Positions 36,368 through 45,070 of a DNA stretch of 55,012 bases are shown one piece after another. This stretch comes from Sutcliffiella horikoshii DSM 8719. GTDB lineage: Bacteria > Bacillota > Bacilli > Bacillales > Bacillaceae_I. The DNA lies in the NCBI GenBank assembly GCA_001648575.1, contig LQXN01000004.1, forward strand, positions 1-55,012. Direction: 5' to 3'. Below the pieces are notes generated by a model that worked only from the letters and a program-made list of their open reading frames with translations, was not told where the DNA came from and made no database searches. The first letter of the stretch is position 1; every line of letters begins with the position of its first letter. A program made the position numbers and the translations under genes.

Positions 36368-38941
36368 ATGAAACAGCGATTTGTGGTTCTCGACTTGGAA
36401 ACGACAGGGAATTCCCCGAAGAAAAATGACAAAATAATACAAGTTGGCGCTGTTTTGATTGAAGACGGGGAAATAGTAGAGCGCTTCTCTAGCTTTGTTA
36501 ATCCTGAGTGTGCCATTCCACCATTTATTGAGCAGTTAACAAATATTGAACAGGAAATGGTTGACCGTGCACCTACCTTCCATCAAATTGCCCCAATGCT
36601 TATTGAAATGTTGGACGGTTCCTCATTGGTTGCACACAATGTACCTTTTGATCTTTCTTTTTTGCAGCATGAATTAAGATCAAACGGCTATCCTGCTTTT
36701 TCAGGTAATACTTTCGATACGGTGGAACTAGCGAGGATTCTATTACCGACTCAAAAGAGTTATAAACTAACAGATTTATCCGTTTATTATCAGCTTGATC
36801 ATGATAACCCACATAGAGCAGACAGTGATGCGGAAGCCACCGCTATCATCTTCTTGAAACTTTTAGAGAAGATACATAGGCTTCCTTCCATCACAATCAA
36901 GCAGTTGTTTACATTTTTACATACAATGAAAAGTGATATCCACCTTTTGTTTCAAACAGAAAGCGAACGGATTTCAGATGATCATGATCTATTTGAAGAT
37001 AAGCTTGTAGTGAAAAAGGTCCGGAATTATGGATCGACCCCTAAGGACCATCACCCAAAAATGATCCTTGAAAAAATGACCAATCATCTAAAGCAAGTGG
37101 GGGATGAAGTTAATAAACTTCTGGAGTCCCGTCAACATGGGCTTTTAGAGTTCCCTCCTTCAATAGCAAAGGAAATCAACCATGTTTTCGGTGCTTTAGT
37201 ATTTGCGCTTGAAAAGGATAAGCAAGTTGCCATATCCTCATCCAGATCAGATACTAAACACATTCTTGAAAGGTTGCTTCAAAAGTGTGCACCGACATCT
37301 GTTTTCCTCTCTTCTGAAATAAAAGGCAAGTATTATTATCTTAGTTTGCCTAGATTCTCTGCTTCGTTGGAAGAGAAAGATGATAATTATGATGCAGTCC
37401 TTACAAAAGCACAGATTTTAGTATGGTTGACAGAAACGGAAACTGGAGATATGGAGGAACTTTCTCTTTCATCAGGAGGAAGATTATTTTGGGATTCCAT
37501 AAATTGTTCATACGATATAGGAGATGGACATGGAAAAGGTAGTTTTTGTTTTTATCGGCAGGCAATAAATAAGATGGATAATGCATCCGTTATCTTTACT
37601 AATCATCAATTCCTCGCAAAAGAAATATGGAGGCCTGATGTTTTTGTGGAAATAGATTATTTTATCGTAGAAGATGCAGACTCCTTTCAACATACCGTTA
37701 GCAGATTTCTTGGAAAGCAAATTAGCTACCTAGATCTCTACTTTGCCTTATCAAAATTAAAAGAAACCACTTTAGTTTCACAGGCCAAAGAAGAACTTGA
37801 TGAAGCATTTCGCATGATAAGAAGCTACTGCCTCTCAAGGACTAAGAAAAACAAGCAAAGGGCCGTTTATAGATATAACCCGCTTAAAGAAAGCTCGCCC
37901 GGCTGGTTTGCTGTCTTGGAAGCTGCTCAGCGCCTTCACATGAAGCTCACAGAAGTTCTTATTTCATTGAAAAAACAGGGAAATCATAGCGGGGATCCCC
38001 ATATGCCAGATATTCTCCCATTACAGCAAATGAGGGACACCTTTTATACCCTTTTATTCGAAGGAGGGAGAAATGGATTAACATGGTTTGATGTGCTGGC
38101 CAAAGGAGCAAAGAATTCCGTTACGATTTATGAGCAACCAATGGATATCTCTCAGCTACTAGCTGAAAAGTTCTACCAGCAAAAGAGCAGTGTATTATTC
38201 ACTTCACAAGCAATGAGTGTGGATGATAAGTTCGACTATATGGTGGAAGAACTCGGGTTGAGTGATTTCTATCCAAAGACGGTCCATTTTAAAGAAAGCG
38301 ACAAAGGAACGCTGCCGGGAGTTTATATACCGATTGACATGCCTCCTATAACAAGAGGGAAAAATGAACCTTTTATTCAAATGGCCGCCATACAGATAAA
38401 AGAACTTTTGGAAGATAAGGGAGGACGGATCCTGGTCACCTTTTCTTCACTTGAAATGCTGTCTGCCGTCTACCATGAAATCAAATCCCTTCCGAATTCT
38501 GAAGAAACAGTAGTTGTGAGTCAAAGCAGTATGTCAGGTGGAAAGCAAAAAATTCTGAAGGCTGCTTCTAATTTTGATAAAGCCATTCTTTTAGTGTCCA
38601 ACAGTTTCCTTGAAGAGGTATCTCTTGCAGAAGAAGGAATAGACACATTGGTGGTCATGCGCTTGCCTTTCAAAGCCATGGATGAACCTGTGATGGCTGC
38701 TAAAATCGCGAATGTGGAAGGTCAAGGAAGAAACTCCTTTACAGATATATCATTACCTATAGCCGTGCTTAGGTTCAAAAAGATGGTGGGGATGTTTCTC
38801 GAAGGAAACGGTACTAAGAATATTTTTATTTTTGATATAAGAGTGATTGAAAAAAGATACGGCACCACATTTATAGAAGCTATTCCAAATGCCATTGTAA
38901 AAAAAGATTCCTTTTTTTCCATATTGAATAGTATGAATTAG
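36368..38941 (+). CDS. dinG: DinG-family protein with intact exonuclease and degenerate helicase
   Basis: An 857-residue homologue of the Gram-positive DinG fusion, somewhat shorter than the roughly 930 residues of B. subtilis. The N-terminal DEDDh 3'-5' exonuclease is intact: DLETTG (Asp9, Glu11), HNVPFD (Asp95), and HRADSDAE (His149, Asp154). The superfamily 2 helicase half is present by similarity (DDNYDAVLTKAQILVWLTETETGD; FTNHQFL) but its ATPase motifs are gone. Where motif I should read EAGTGTGKT the protein has LEFPPSIAKEI (about 260-270). The DEAH box is FIVEDADSF. Motif VI arginines are lost in FKKMVGMFLE. ATP-driven unwinding is therefore unlikely. The S. aureus protein is reported as mainly a nuclease, which fits this trend. 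Confidence 0.93.
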   Translation: MKQRFVVLDLETTGNSPKKNDKIIQVGAVLIEDGEIVERFSSFVNPECAIPPFIEQLTNIEQEMVDRAPTFHQIAPMLIEMLDGSSLVAHNVPFDLSFLQHELRSNGYPAFSGNTFDTVELARILLPTQKSYKLTDLSVYYQLDHDNPHRADSDAEATAIIFLKLLEKIHRLPSITIKQLFTFLHTMKSDIHLLFQTESERISDDHDLFEDKLVVKKVRNYGSTPKDHHPKMILEKMTNHLKQVGDEVNKLLESRQHGLLEFPPSIAKEINHVFGALVFALEKDKQVAISSSRSDTKHILERLLQKCAPTSVFLSSEIKGKYYYLSLPRFSASLEEKDDNYDAVLTKAQILVWLTETETGDMEELSLSSGGRLFWDSINCSYDIGDGHGKGSFCFYRQAINKMDNASVIFTNHQFLAKEIWRPDVFVEIDYFIVEDADSFQHTVSRFLGKQISYLDLYFALSKLKETTLVSQAKEELDEAFRMIRSYCLSRTKKNKQRAVYRYNPLKESSPGWFAVLEAAQRLHMKLTEVLISLKKQGNHSGDPHMPDILPLQQMRDTFYTLLFEGGRNGLTWFDVLAKGAKNSVTIYEQPMDISQLLAEKFYQQKSSVLFTSQAMSVDDKFDYMVEELGLSDFYPKTVHFKESDKGTLPGVYIPIDMPPITRGKNEPFIQMAAIQIKELLEDKGGRILVTFSSLEMLSAVYHEIKSLPNSEETVVVSQSSMSGGKQKILKAASNFDKAILLVSNSFLEEVSLAEEGIDTLVVMRLPFKAMDEPVMAAKIANVEGQGRNSFTDISLPIAVLRFKKMVGMFLEGNGTKNIFIFDIRVIEKRYGTTFIEAIPNAIVKKDSFFSILNSMN

Positions 38942-38992
38942 AGGCTTTTTAGTTAGGTTAATACAGTATCAATACACTAAAAAGTGGAATGG

Positions 38993-39835
38993 ATGAGCCA
39001 GATGTGGAATATGATGACCGTTTGTTTGCTGCTGTTCAACTGGGGGATTTTCCAACCTGAGATCCCTCATGATGTAGAAAAGATCGACTTAAACCTGTCG
39101 GAAAATGAAATAGCTTTTACATTTTTAGACCTCTCCCAAGGGGAAAGTACATTGATACAATCCAATACAGGAGATAATATTCTTTTCAATACAGGTGGCC
39201 CCGAAGCAGGAGAAGAATTACTATATTTTCTTGATATATATGGTGTAGACAAGCTGAAGGCAGTGATTGTGACAAATGAAACGGGTGAATACATCGGTAA
39301 TCTAAATAGTATTGTCAAAAACATTGAAGTCGAGCGCATCATCCTGCCTGACCCTTCATTTGATAGTACTTTACAAACCAAGGAAGAAGTATGGAATACA
39401 GGGGAAATAACAGAGCTTTTAAACGGCCTGACTTGTGAAGTGTTAAGCAAAGGGAATAAAGAGAGTCATTTTGCCATGGACTTGTTATTGGAATTCAGAG
39501 GAACGAATATTCTTTATATGACAAGCGCAGAAAAAGAAGTGGAAAGAAACCTCATGGAGAAAAAAGAGCTGAGCATGGTGAACATATTAAAAGTTGGGGA
39601 CTTTGGTAACCCGTCCGGCACCACGGAAGCTTTTCTTGATGAATGTGATCCACAAGTGGCGATTGTTTTCCATAAGAATGAACAAAAAGGAGTTTCAGAT
39701 GTGCTGGAGCGGCTCCATGAGACTTGGATGGATATTTATCAGACACGCCAGGTAGGGAATATTTCTGTTAAAGCAAGAGATCATGATTATCAAGTGTTTA
39801 CGATTACACTTGATGCCTACCGTTCCATCTCATAA
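38993..39835 (+). CDS. ComEC-like metallo-beta-lactamase-fold protein lacking metal ligands
   Basis: A 280-residue protein with a short hydrophobic N-terminus (MMTVCLLLFNWGIF), possibly a signal or anchor. The next part resembles the ComEC/Rec2 soluble MBL domain: AFTFLDLSQGESTLIQS matches F-D-GQGD-LI, and ILFNTGG matches the following strand. The metal motif that should read THxHxDHxGG is VTNETGEYIGN, so no histidine ligand remains there. It is probably non-catalytic. A GTG at 38984 is also in frame. It follows dinG by about 50 nt. No closer family was recognised. Confidence 0.65.
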   Translation: MSQMWNMMTVCLLLFNWGIFQPEIPHDVEKIDLNLSENEIAFTFLDLSQGESTLIQSNTGDNILFNTGGPEAGEELLYFLDIYGVDKLKAVIVTNETGEYIGNLNSIVKNIEVERIILPDPSFDSTLQTKEEVWNTGEITELLNGLTCEVLSKGNKESHFAMDLLLEFRGTNILYMTSAEKEVERNLMEKKELSMVNILKVGDFGNPSGTTEAFLDECDPQVAIVFHKNEQKGVSDVLERLHETWMDIYQTRQVGNISVKARDHDYQVFTITLDAYRSIS

Positions 39836-39911
39836 AAAAGGGTGAACCTTCCCTGTGGAAAGATTCACCACTCAAATTGGTGTGGGATAGGAGTAAAATT
39901 TTATACTTTCA

Positions 39912-39927
39912 AGTACATCAATGTACT
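39912..39927. promoter_or_regulatory. Perfect palindrome AGTACAT-CA-ATGTACT upstream of ypmA
   Basis: The 16-bp inverted repeat ends 18 bp before the TATAAT at 39946, so it overlaps the -35 position of the promoter. It has the form of a repressor operator. The regulator is unknown. Confidence 0.45.
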
Positions 39928-39942
39928 AAACTGAATATAAAC

Positions 39943-39951
39943 TGTTATAAT
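39943..39951 (+). promoter_or_regulatory. Extended -10 promoter of ypmA-ypmB-aspB
   Basis: TGTTATAAT is a perfect extended -10. The -35 region is poor and covered by a palindrome. The leader to ypmA is about 90 nt. Confidence 0.55.
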
Positions 39952-40049
39952 GTGTTTGAACACTATAGGTGATTCAGTACTTATATTCTAACCGACTAAA
40001 GGGGTGAGTATGAGTAACAAAAATTGTTTGAACGCAGGAGGATTTTGGG

Positions 40050-40220
40050 ATGGAAAGCAAAATCGAAGTTTTATCAACTGTAACAGTGGAGAATTCATCC
40101 GATTTGTATAAAATCGTGGATACATTGAACAGGACGTTGAAAAGAGAAAATTTGATGTTTGGTCTTGCACTAGATCAGGAAGATCAGGAAAAAGCAGTAT
40201 TTACAATATATCGTACATAA
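40050..40220 (+). CDS. ypmA: Small conserved protein YpmA
   Basis: A 56-residue protein that closely matches B. subtilis YpmA: MESKIEVLSTVTVE at the start, DLYKIVDTLNRTLK in the middle, and AVFTIYRT at the end. The function is unknown. A strong ribosome binding site (AGGAGGATTTTGGG) precedes the ATG. It lies 12 nt before ypmB in the usual ypmA-ypmB-aspB order. Confidence 0.9.
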   Translation: MESKIEVLSTVTVENSSDLYKIVDTLNRTLKRENLMFGLALDQEDQEKAVFTIYRT

Positions 40221-40232
40221 AGAAGTGATGAA

Positions 40233-40706
40233 ATGAAAAAATGGATTATCTTAAGCATTGCCTTGGTTGCCATCATTATTTTATGGCAAGCCATCAGCAT
40301 ATATCAAACAGCCATGTCCCCGGTTAAGGACGAGATGGAGCGGGCAACAGAAATTGCTAAGCAGGATGCAGGTCTCATAACAGTGGAAGAAGCATCGACA
40401 TACAACGGAACACAATCTTACATTATCGTGCAAGGGATCAATGGGGAAAACGAAAAGATGGTAGCATGGGTGAATGAGGAGAATGAAATTGTCCATTTGA
40501 CTAAAGCGGAAGATGGGGTTCCAAAAGAAGATGTGTTGAAATATCTTCAAACAGACAGGGAACCGAAAGAAATCATCTCCATTACATTGGCCATGGAAAA
40601 GAATACACCATTGTGGGAAATCAAATTCAAAGATAACAATGATCAATATAACCTTCATTACATCAAATATGATAATGGAGAATATTTCCAACGAATAATT
40701 TTTTAA
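40233..40706 (+). CDS. ypmB: YpmB family membrane-anchored protein
   Basis: A 157-residue protein with one N-terminal transmembrane or signal-anchor helix (WIILSIALVAIIILWQAISIY) and an extracytoplasmic alpha/beta domain with two PepSY-like halves (ATEIAKQDAGLITVEEA..., ISITLAMEKNTPLWEIKF). Position and length match B. subtilis YpmB. The function is unknown. The start follows AGAAGTGATGAA, a modest ribosome binding site. Confidence 0.87.
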   Translation: MKKWIILSIALVAIIILWQAISIYQTAMSPVKDEMERATEIAKQDAGLITVEEASTYNGTQSYIIVQGINGENEKMVAWVNEENEIVHLTKAEDGVPKEDVLKYLQTDREPKEIISITLAMEKNTPLWEIKFKDNNDQYNLHYIKYDNGEYFQRIIF

Positions 40707-40727
40707 TGGTAGCGGGAGGACACACTA

Positions 40728-41915
40728 ATGAAATTAGCCAAGCGGGTATCGACATTAACATCATCAACAACATTAGCAATTACAGCAAAAGCGAAAGAAT
40801 TGAAGGATGCAGGTCATGATGTGATCGGTCTTGGTGCAGGAGAGCCGGATTTCAACACCCCTGCTCATATTTTGGCTGCCGCCAAAGAAGCGATGGATAA
40901 AGGCTTTACCAAATACACCCCGTCTGGTGGATTACCAGTTCTTAAAAAAGAAATAATCAGTAAACTTGAACGTGATCAAGAGCTAACGTATAAGCCTTCA
41001 GAGGTAATCGTATGTATTGGTGCTAAACATGCCCTTTATACATTGTTCCAAGTAATACTGGATGAGGGGGACGAGGTAATCATCCCGACTCCATATTGGG
41101 TCAGCTATCCTGAACAAGTGAAATTAGCTGAAGGTGTACCCGTATATGTAGAAGGCAAGGAAGAAAATCAATTTAAAATAACAGCAGAACAATTAAAGGC
41201 TACGATCACAGATAAAACCAAAGCAGTCGTACTGAACTCCCCAAGCAATCCTACTGGAATGGTTTACAGCAAGGTAGAACTGGAGGAGTTAGGGAAAGTA
41301 TGCCTGGAACATGACATCTTGATCGTTTCTGATGAGATTTATGAAAAACTTTTATATGATGGAAACCAACATGTCTCCATTGCTCAATTGTCTCCAGAGC
41401 TTAAAAATCAAACAATCATTATCAATGGGGTGTCCAAATCCCATTCAATGACAGGCTGGAGAATAGGCTATGCAGTAGGAAATCAGACCATTATCAGTGC
41501 GATGACGAACTTGGCGAGCCACAGCACATCCAACCCGACTTCCATTTCACAGTACGCAACGATCGCTGCATACCAAGGACCTCAGGATGATGTGGAAGTG
41601 ATGAGAAAAGCATTTGAAGAACGACTGAACATCATGTTTGAAAAGCTGAATCAGATTCCCGGCTTCCAATGCCTAAAGCCACAAGGTGCCTTCTATCTGT
41701 TCCCAAAAGCGATAGATGCGGCTAAAATGGCAGGCTTTGACGATGTGGACAGCTTTGTAAAAGCGCTATTGGAAGAAGAAAAAGTGGCACTTGTCCCGGG
41801 CTCTGGCTTTGGTGCGGATGACTATGTACGACTTTCATATGCCACAAGCCTCGACCTTCTGGAAAGCGCCGTGGAAAGAATCGCAAACTACATGGCGAAA
41901 GTAACGGCTAAGTAA
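40728..41915 (+). CDS. aspB: Aspartate aminotransferase
   Basis: Class I PLP aminotransferase (subgroup 1-gamma) that interconverts aspartate and oxaloacetate. It is 395 residues. GLGAGEPDFNTP, the NSPSNPTGMVY stretch, VSDEIYEKLLYDG, the PLP lysine in GVSKSHSMTGWRIGYAVG, and VRLSYA (substrate arginine) are all in place. GCGGGAGGA precedes the ATG. The stop codon lies within the terminator hairpin. Aspartate from this enzyme feeds asparagine, lysine and pantothenate synthesis, genes for which are nearby. Confidence 0.97.
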   Translation: MKLAKRVSTLTSSTTLAITAKAKELKDAGHDVIGLGAGEPDFNTPAHILAAAKEAMDKGFTKYTPSGGLPVLKKEIISKLERDQELTYKPSEVIVCIGAKHALYTLFQVILDEGDEVIIPTPYWVSYPEQVKLAEGVPVYVEGKEENQFKITAEQLKATITDKTKAVVLNSPSNPTGMVYSKVELEELGKVCLEHDILIVSDEIYEKLLYDGNQHVSIAQLSPELKNQTIIINGVSKSHSMTGWRIGYAVGNQTIISAMTNLASHSTSNPTSISQYATIAAYQGPQDDVEVMRKAFEERLNIMFEKLNQIPGFQCLKPQGAFYLFPKAIDAAKMAGFDDVDSFVKALLEEEKVALVPGSGFGADDYVRLSYATSLDLLESAVERIANYMAKVTAK

Positions 41916-41938
41916 AACTTAGCCTTTCTTTTTGTTTG
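41906..41938 (+). terminator. Terminator overlapping the aspB stop codon
   Basis: GGCTAAGT, loop AAA, ACTTAGCC, then TTTCTTTTTG. The stop TAA at 41913-41915 is inside the hairpin. Confidence 0.85.
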
Positions 41939-41951
41939 AATAGAAAAGTGT

Positions 41952-41980
41952 TTGCTTACGATATTACAGGCTTGTATAAT
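41952..41980 (+). promoter_or_regulatory. Promoter of asnS
   Basis: TTGCTT (41952-41957), a 17-bp spacer, and TATAAT (41975-41980). No T-box element lies in the short leader. Confidence 0.75.
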
Positions 41981-42041
41981 AGAGGATATGTACATAAAAA
42001 GTGTTAATTTTAGTTAGAACAGTCTTGGAGGGAACATAGTA

Positions 42042-43334
42042 GTGAAAACAACGATTTCAGAAGTATATAAACATGTTGGGGAAGAAGTAACCATTGGTGC
42101 TTGGATTGCCAACAAACGATCAAGCGGAAAGATCGCTTTCTTACAACTAAGGGACGGATCAGGCTTCATTCAAGGAGTTGTTGTGAAAGCGGAAGTGGAC
42201 GAGTCTGTATTCCAGGCAGCGAAATCAGTCACACAAGAAACATCCGTTTATGTTACGGGAGTAGTGCGTGAAGATGAAAGATCCCCATTTGGATACGAAT
42301 TAGGAGTTACTGGAGTGGAAGTCATCCATGAAGCAGTGGATTACCCGATCACACCAAAAAATCATGGTACTGAATTCCTTATGGATAACCGTCACCTATG
42401 GTTGCGTTCCAAGAAGCAACACGCAATCATGAAAATCAGAAACGAAGTAATTCGTGCAACTTACGAATTCTTCAACGAAAATGGATTCTCTAAAGTCGAT
42501 CCGCCAATCCTGACAGGAAGTGCACCTGAAGGTACATCAGAACTATTCGCAACTAAATATTTCGATGAAGATGCATACCTTTCTCAAAGTGGACAGCTTT
42601 ACATGGAAGCAGCAGCGATGGCTTTAGGAAAAGTGTTTTCCTTTGGACCGACATTCCGTGCGGAAAAATCCAAAACTAGACGTCACCTGATCGAGTTCTG
42701 GATGATTGAACCGGAAATGGCGTTCTACGAATTCGATGACAACCTTGTTGTCCAGGAACAATATGTCTCCTACATTGTTCAGTCTGTTGTGAAGAACTGT
42801 AAATTGGAACTCGGAATTTTGGATAGGGATGTATCAAAGCTAGAAAAAATCCAAGCTCCATTCCCAAAAATCTCATATGACGATGCAATAAAATTCTTGA
42901 ACGAAAAAGGCTTTGACGATATTAAGTGGGGCGACGATTTTGGTGCACCTCATGAAACGGCGATTGCCGAAAGTTATGATATGCCTGTATTCATCACGCA
43001 CTATCCTGTAGGAATCAAGCCTTTCTACATGCAACCACATCCAGAACGTGATGACGTGGTATTGTGTGCGGACTTGATTGCGCCAGAAGGCTATGGAGAA
43101 ATCATCGGGGGATCTGAACGTATCCATGATTATGAACTCTTAAAACAGCGATTAAAAGAACACAATCTGGAGTCTGATGCTTATAAATGGTACTTGGAAC
43201 TTCGCCAATATGGTTCTGTACCTCATTCCGGTTTCGGACTTGGGTTAGAACGTACTGTTGCATGGATCAGTGGAACAGAGCACGTACGTGAAGCCATTCC
43301 ATTCCCAAGATTATTAAACCGCTTGTATCCTTAA
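42042..43334 (+). CDS. asnS: Asparaginyl-tRNA synthetase
   Basis: Class IIb aminoacyl-tRNA synthetase of 430 residues. The N-terminal OB-fold anticodon-binding domain ([26 protein letters not shown]) is followed by the catalytic core: motif 1 near [14 protein letters not shown], motif 2 [16 protein letters not shown], and motif 3 [13 protein letters not shown]. The GTG start follows GGAGGGAAC. The gene has its own promoter and terminator and lies between aspB and dnaD as in B. subtilis. Confidence 0.97.
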   Translation: MKTTISEVYKHVGEEVTIGAWIANKRSSGKIAFLQLRDGSGFIQGVVVKAEVDESVFQAAKSVTQETSVYVTGVVREDERSPFGYELGVTGVEVIHEAVDYPITPKNHGTEFLMDNRHLWLRSKKQHAIMKIRNEVIRATYEFFNENGFSKVDPPILTGSAPEGTSELFATKYFDEDAYLSQSGQLYMEAAAMALGKVFSFGPTFRAEKSKTRRHLIEFWMIEPEMAFYEFDDNLVVQEQYVSYIVQSVVKNCKLELGILDRDVSKLEKIQAPFPKISYDDAIKFLNEKGFDDIKWGDDFGAPHETAIAESYDMPVFITHYPVGIKPFYMQPHPERDDVVLCADLIAPEGYGEIIGGSERIHDYELLKQRLKEHNLESDAYKWYLELRQYGSVPHSGFGLGLERTVAWISGTEHVREAIPFPRLLNRLYP

Positions 43335-43355
43335 TAGTGTTTTTGTTTTTAATGG

Positions 43356-43390
43356 GTCACCCGTTATTTATGCGGGTGACTGTTTTTTTT
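43356..43390 (+). terminator. Terminator of asnS
   Basis: GTCACCCG and CGGGTGAC enclose TTATTTATG, followed by TGTTTTTTTT. Confidence 0.9.
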
Positions 43391-43403
43391 CACTTGGTCG
43401 CTG

Positions 43404-43498
43404 TGACGACTGACTTTCTTGTTTTTTGGGGGATGGTGGTTCCATAGGGCGTCTATGACGACTGACTTTGCCGTTTTGCAGGATCTGGTGGTTCCATA
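43404..43498. repeat. Two diverged direct repeats of 52-bp period
   Basis: TGACGACTGACTTT ... GGTGGTTCCATA occurs at 43404 and again at 43456. The copies match well at both ends and differ in the middle. They lie between asnS and dnaD; nothing coding was seen there. Confidence 0.7.
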
Positions 43499-43611
43499 AT
43501 GAAGCATCTGTGAAAAAATAAACAATTATCAGTACCATCAAAAATCTTTCTTTCACTTATTGACAATCTTCGCATTGAAAAATATTCCCCTAGGAAGAAC
43601 ACCAACAAATT

Positions 43612-43620
43612 TGTTATACT
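43612..43620 (+). promoter_or_regulatory. Extended -10 promoter of dnaD
   Basis: TGTTATACT fits TGnTATACT about 20 nt before the dnaD start. No -35 box at proper spacing. Confidence 0.4.
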
Positions 43621-43639
43621 TATCGGAGAGGTGTCTCAA

Positions 43640-44341
43640 ATGAAAAAAGAGCAATTTATTGAATTTATGGAGGAGGGGAACCTTTCTGTTCCTAAATACC
43701 TTCTAAATAACTATGTCAATCTTGGATTAAATGAAAAAGAATTTTTACTTCTCCTACATGTGCATTCATTTGTGGAAAGCGGAATTATTTTTCCAACGCC
43801 GATGGAAATCGCAGATAAGATGACGATAGATCCAACTGAATGTATGGAAATCTTGCGTCATCTACTCCAAAAAGGGTACGTATCCATCAGTGATGAAATG
43901 GATGAATACTCCATCAAATACGAACGCTATTCTCTCCAACCCCTATGGGAAAAAATGATTCATTATATGATGGACCAAAACAAGCAAGCCTCTCACCAGG
44001 TGAACCAGGAGCAGGAAGTTAATTTGTATACGGTATTCGAGCAGGAATTTGGTCGGCCATTATCACCTTTTGAATGTGAGTCTTTAAATATGTGGATGGA
44101 TCAGGATCACCATGATCCTACCATTATTAAAGCCGCTCTAAGAGAAGCGGTCATATCAGGCAAATTGAACTTCAGGTATATTGACAGAATTTTATTTGAA
44201 TGGAAAAAGAATGGTATCAGAACAATAAACCAAGCTAATGAATATGGCAAAAAATTTCGTAAAAATCAACAAAAACCTACTTCTGTTCCGTCCAATAAGA
44301 CGAGCAATAACACGGTTCCATTCTATAATTGGCTTGATTAA
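43640..44341 (+). CDS. dnaD: DNA replication initiation protein DnaD
   Basis: Primosomal protein that acts with DnaA and DnaB at the origin and at restart forks. The 233-residue protein has the N-terminal winged-helix oligomerisation domain (PKYLLNNYVNLGLNEKEFLLLL). The C-terminal DnaB-like domain includes FEQEFGRPLSPFECESLNMW and ends with the family motif YIDRILFEWKKNG. A basic tail ends in VPFYNWLD, as in B. subtilis. A GTG at 43631 is in frame, but GGAGAGGTG before the ATG at 43640 sets the start. Followed by nth. Confidence 0.95.
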   Translation: MKKEQFIEFMEEGNLSVPKYLLNNYVNLGLNEKEFLLLLHVHSFVESGIIFPTPMEIADKMTIDPTECMEILRHLLQKGYVSISDEMDEYSIKYERYSLQPLWEKMIHYMMDQNKQASHQVNQEQEVNLYTVFEQEFGRPLSPFECESLNMWMDQDHHDPTIIKAALREAVISGKLNFRYIDRILFEWKKNGIRTINQANEYGKKFRKNQQKPTSVPSNKTSNNTVPFYNWLD

Positions 44342-44350
44342 AAGTGACGG

Positions 44351-44385
44351 GGGACACGTAATGCTTAAATTGCGTGTCTCTTTTT
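44351..44385 (+). terminator. Possible terminator between dnaD and nth
   Basis: GACACG and CGTGTC enclose a loop with further AAT/ATT pairing, followed by TCTTTTT. Confidence 0.65.
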
Positions 44386-44416
44386 CCATCAAAAAGAGAA
44401 AGGCAGGATTTATCCA

Positions 44417-45070
44417 ATGCTTAACCTTAAACAGATAAAAGAGGTAGTCGAGGTGATGGGGGAGATGTTCCCTGATGCCCATTGCGAATTGAATCATAAA
44501 AATCCATTTGAACTAGTGATTGCTGTAGCTCTCTCAGCACAATGTACTGATGCACTTGTCAACAAAGTGACAAAAAACCTGTTTGAAAAATACCAAAAGC
44601 CTGAGGATTATCTTGCAGTGTCATTGGAAGAGCTGCAGCAAGACATCCGGTCGATTGGTCTTTTCAGAAACAAAGCGAAGAACATTCGAAGTCTTTGTGA
44701 ACTCCTTTTAGAAGAGTATGGAGGGGAAGTTCCAAGAGAACGTGATGAACTTGTTAAGTTACCTGGTGTGGGAAGGAAAACAGCTAATGTAGTAGTGTCT
44801 GTAGCCTTTGGAGTACCTGCAATCGCAGTAGATACCCATGTAGAAAGAGTGAGTAAACGCTTGGGGATTTGCAAGTGGAAAGATAGTGTGCTGGAAGTAG
44901 AAAAAACATTAATGAGAAAAATTCCGATGGAAGATTGGTCAGCCACTCATCACCGACTTATTTTCTTTGGCCGCTATCACTGTAAGGCTCAAAATCCTCA
45001 ATGTGACAGTTGCCCTTTGCTTGAGATGTGTAGAGAAGGAAAGAAGAGAATGAAGAAGAAGGTGGGGTAA
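44417..45070 (+). CDS. nth: Endonuclease III
   Basis: Bifunctional DNA glycosylase/AP lyase for oxidised pyrimidines. The 217-residue protein contains the helix-hairpin-helix LPGVGRKTANVVVSVAFG with the catalytic lysine, the catalytic aspartate in AVDTHVERVS, and the C-terminal [4Fe-4S] cluster pattern C-x6-C-x2-C-x5-C (HCKAQNPQCDSCPLLEMC). The N-terminal NPFELVIAVALSAQCTDALV is typical. The ATG of ypoC overlaps its stop. Confidence 0.97.
   Translation: MLNLKQIKEVVEVMGEMFPDAHCELNHKNPFELVIAVALSAQCTDALVNKVTKNLFEKYQKPEDYLAVSLEELQQDIRSIGLFRNKAKNIRSLCELLLEEYGGEVPRERDELVKLPGVGRKTANVVVSVAFGVPAIAVDTHVERVSKRLGICKWKDSVLEVEKTLMRKIPMEDWSATHHRLIFFGRYHCKAQNPQCDSCPLLEMCREGKKRMKKKVG

Noticed and set aside
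41916-42041. T-box riboswitch before asnS
   Set aside because: The leader after the promoter is only about 55 nt and contains no T-box core sequence or specifier structure.
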